Below are positions 63,770-64,000 of a stretch of 64,000 nucleotides of DNA, in pieces. A model generated the notes under the pieces. The model was not told the origin of the DNA and did no database searches. It worked only from the letters and a program-made list of their open reading frames with translations. The DNA is from Collimonas arenae (GTDB lineage Bacteria > Pseudomonadota > Gammaproteobacteria > Burkholderiales > Burkholderiaceae_D). Where the stretch lies: NCBI RefSeq assembly GCF_000786695.1, contig NZ_CP009962.1, positions 62,001 to 126,000 of the forward strand. The letters are read 5' to 3'. The translations under genes were made by a program, and so were the position numbers. The stretch's first letter is position 1. Each line of letters opens with the position of its first letter.

Positions 63770-64000
63770 GGATTATCCTGTTATCAGATGGTTGAGTAAT
63801 CAGGCTGAAAGGCAAGCGCGATGGGCGTGTGCGGCGTGCATTTGAGCAAATTTTTATTGTCGCAACCATATATGACTGCCTGATGTCAGAACGCGTTAAG
63901 GTTTGCGAAAAACAACAAACCGTTTAGAGTAGATCGTCCCTTGCTCTGGATTAATTATTGTGTTGCATGTAATTGCCAAGTGGAAATAAAAGGTAATCTA
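63770..64000. other. Upstream region of the phosphoesterase gene, no further gene seen
   Basis: Contains ACAGGAT as the ribosome-binding site on the minus strand, the candidate Pho box, and an AT-rich right end. No ORF with coding character. Confidence 0.55.
63872..63889 (-). promoter_or_regulatory. Candidate Pho box upstream of the phosphoesterase gene
   Basis: On the minus strand, CTGACAT-CAGG-CAGTCAT: two 7-base repeats with a 4-base spacer, each matching the PhoB half-site at 6 of 7 positions. It lies 103 bases before the ATG. Weaker than the one at 7632, but the downstream gene is a phosphoesterase, which makes it credible. Confidence 0.45.

Overview
The window reads as ordinary chromosome of a Gram-negative betaproteobacterium. 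The gene families (HU, DUF4148 protein, OmpC-type porin, MocR regulator, TagH/TssQ type VI secretion accessories, DUF1127, AI-2E family permease) and the GC-rich codon use point to Burkholderiales, most likely Oxalobacteraceae close to Collimonas or Herbaspirillum. This placement is by pattern recognition only; no search or composition calculation was run. No rRNA, confident tRNA, CRISPR array, phage or complete insertion sequence was seen.

Layout. 1-5.2 kb: a carboxylate-type MFS permease (cut by the window edge), a 2-keto-4-pentenoate hydratase-like protein and a large FAD/Fe-S dehydrogenase, with an array of 12-base repeats between the last two. 5.2-7.6 kb, minus strand: an RNA-repair-like locus with an HNH endonuclease, a structured leader or small RNA ending in a strong terminator, the RNA ligase RtcB and a translationally coupled small basic protein. 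7.6-12.1 kb: the DUF2339/DUF3999 membrane-protein pair behind a near-perfect Pho box. 12.1-18.7 kb: CPBP protease, VOC, MaoC, YSC84 lipoprotein, AI-2E permease, DOPA-dioxygenase-like, beta-helix and aldo/keto reductase genes. 18.9-23.4 kb: a divergent cysteinyl-tRNA synthetase, then a class III aminotransferase divergent from its probable MocR regulator. 23.6-27.2 kb, island-like: HipBA with a reiterated AT-rich operator, a DUF4148 repeat protein, a gene remnant and a TetR gene behind three or four similar palindromes.

27.4-32 kb: a probable operon of porin, YfcC-type carrier, N-formylglutamate amidohydrolase-like enzyme and IclR regulator, with a TTTCAT/ATGAAA-type inverted repeat upstream. 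32-46.1 kb: regulators and small-molecule enzymes (GNAT/LysR, two nucleotide-sugar-epimerase-like proteins, TetR, GST, HU, isochorismatase-like, HAD, luciferase-like monooxygenase, ACC-deaminase-like, DUF1127, LysR), a decayed MFS gene, a DTW-domain tRNA modification enzyme, a phosphoribosyltransferase and a universal stress protein. 46.5-47.7 kb: alaC. 48.2-52.8 kb: a compact type VI secretion signalling cluster (TagH, PP2C phosphatase, Ser/Thr kinase, TssQ lipoprotein) behind a candidate sigma-54 promoter. 53.2-64 kb: LysR with a divergent SGNH hydrolase, FadH-like reductase, proline iminopeptidase, a secreted protein of unknown function, a di-heme peroxidase and a phosphoesterase lipoprotein with a possible Pho box.

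Non-coding repeats are a strong theme. At least six terminal-inverted-repeat or hairpin elements lie between genes (38.66, 49.47, 52.83, 53.01, 57.77 and 57.9 kb). The one at 49.47 kb sits inside the type VI signalling operon and its right end supplies the start codon of the phosphatase gene. The items most worth following up are the RtcB/HNH/structured-RNA locus, the Pho boxes, the repeat insertion in the type VI cluster, and the HipBA and TetR operator arrays.
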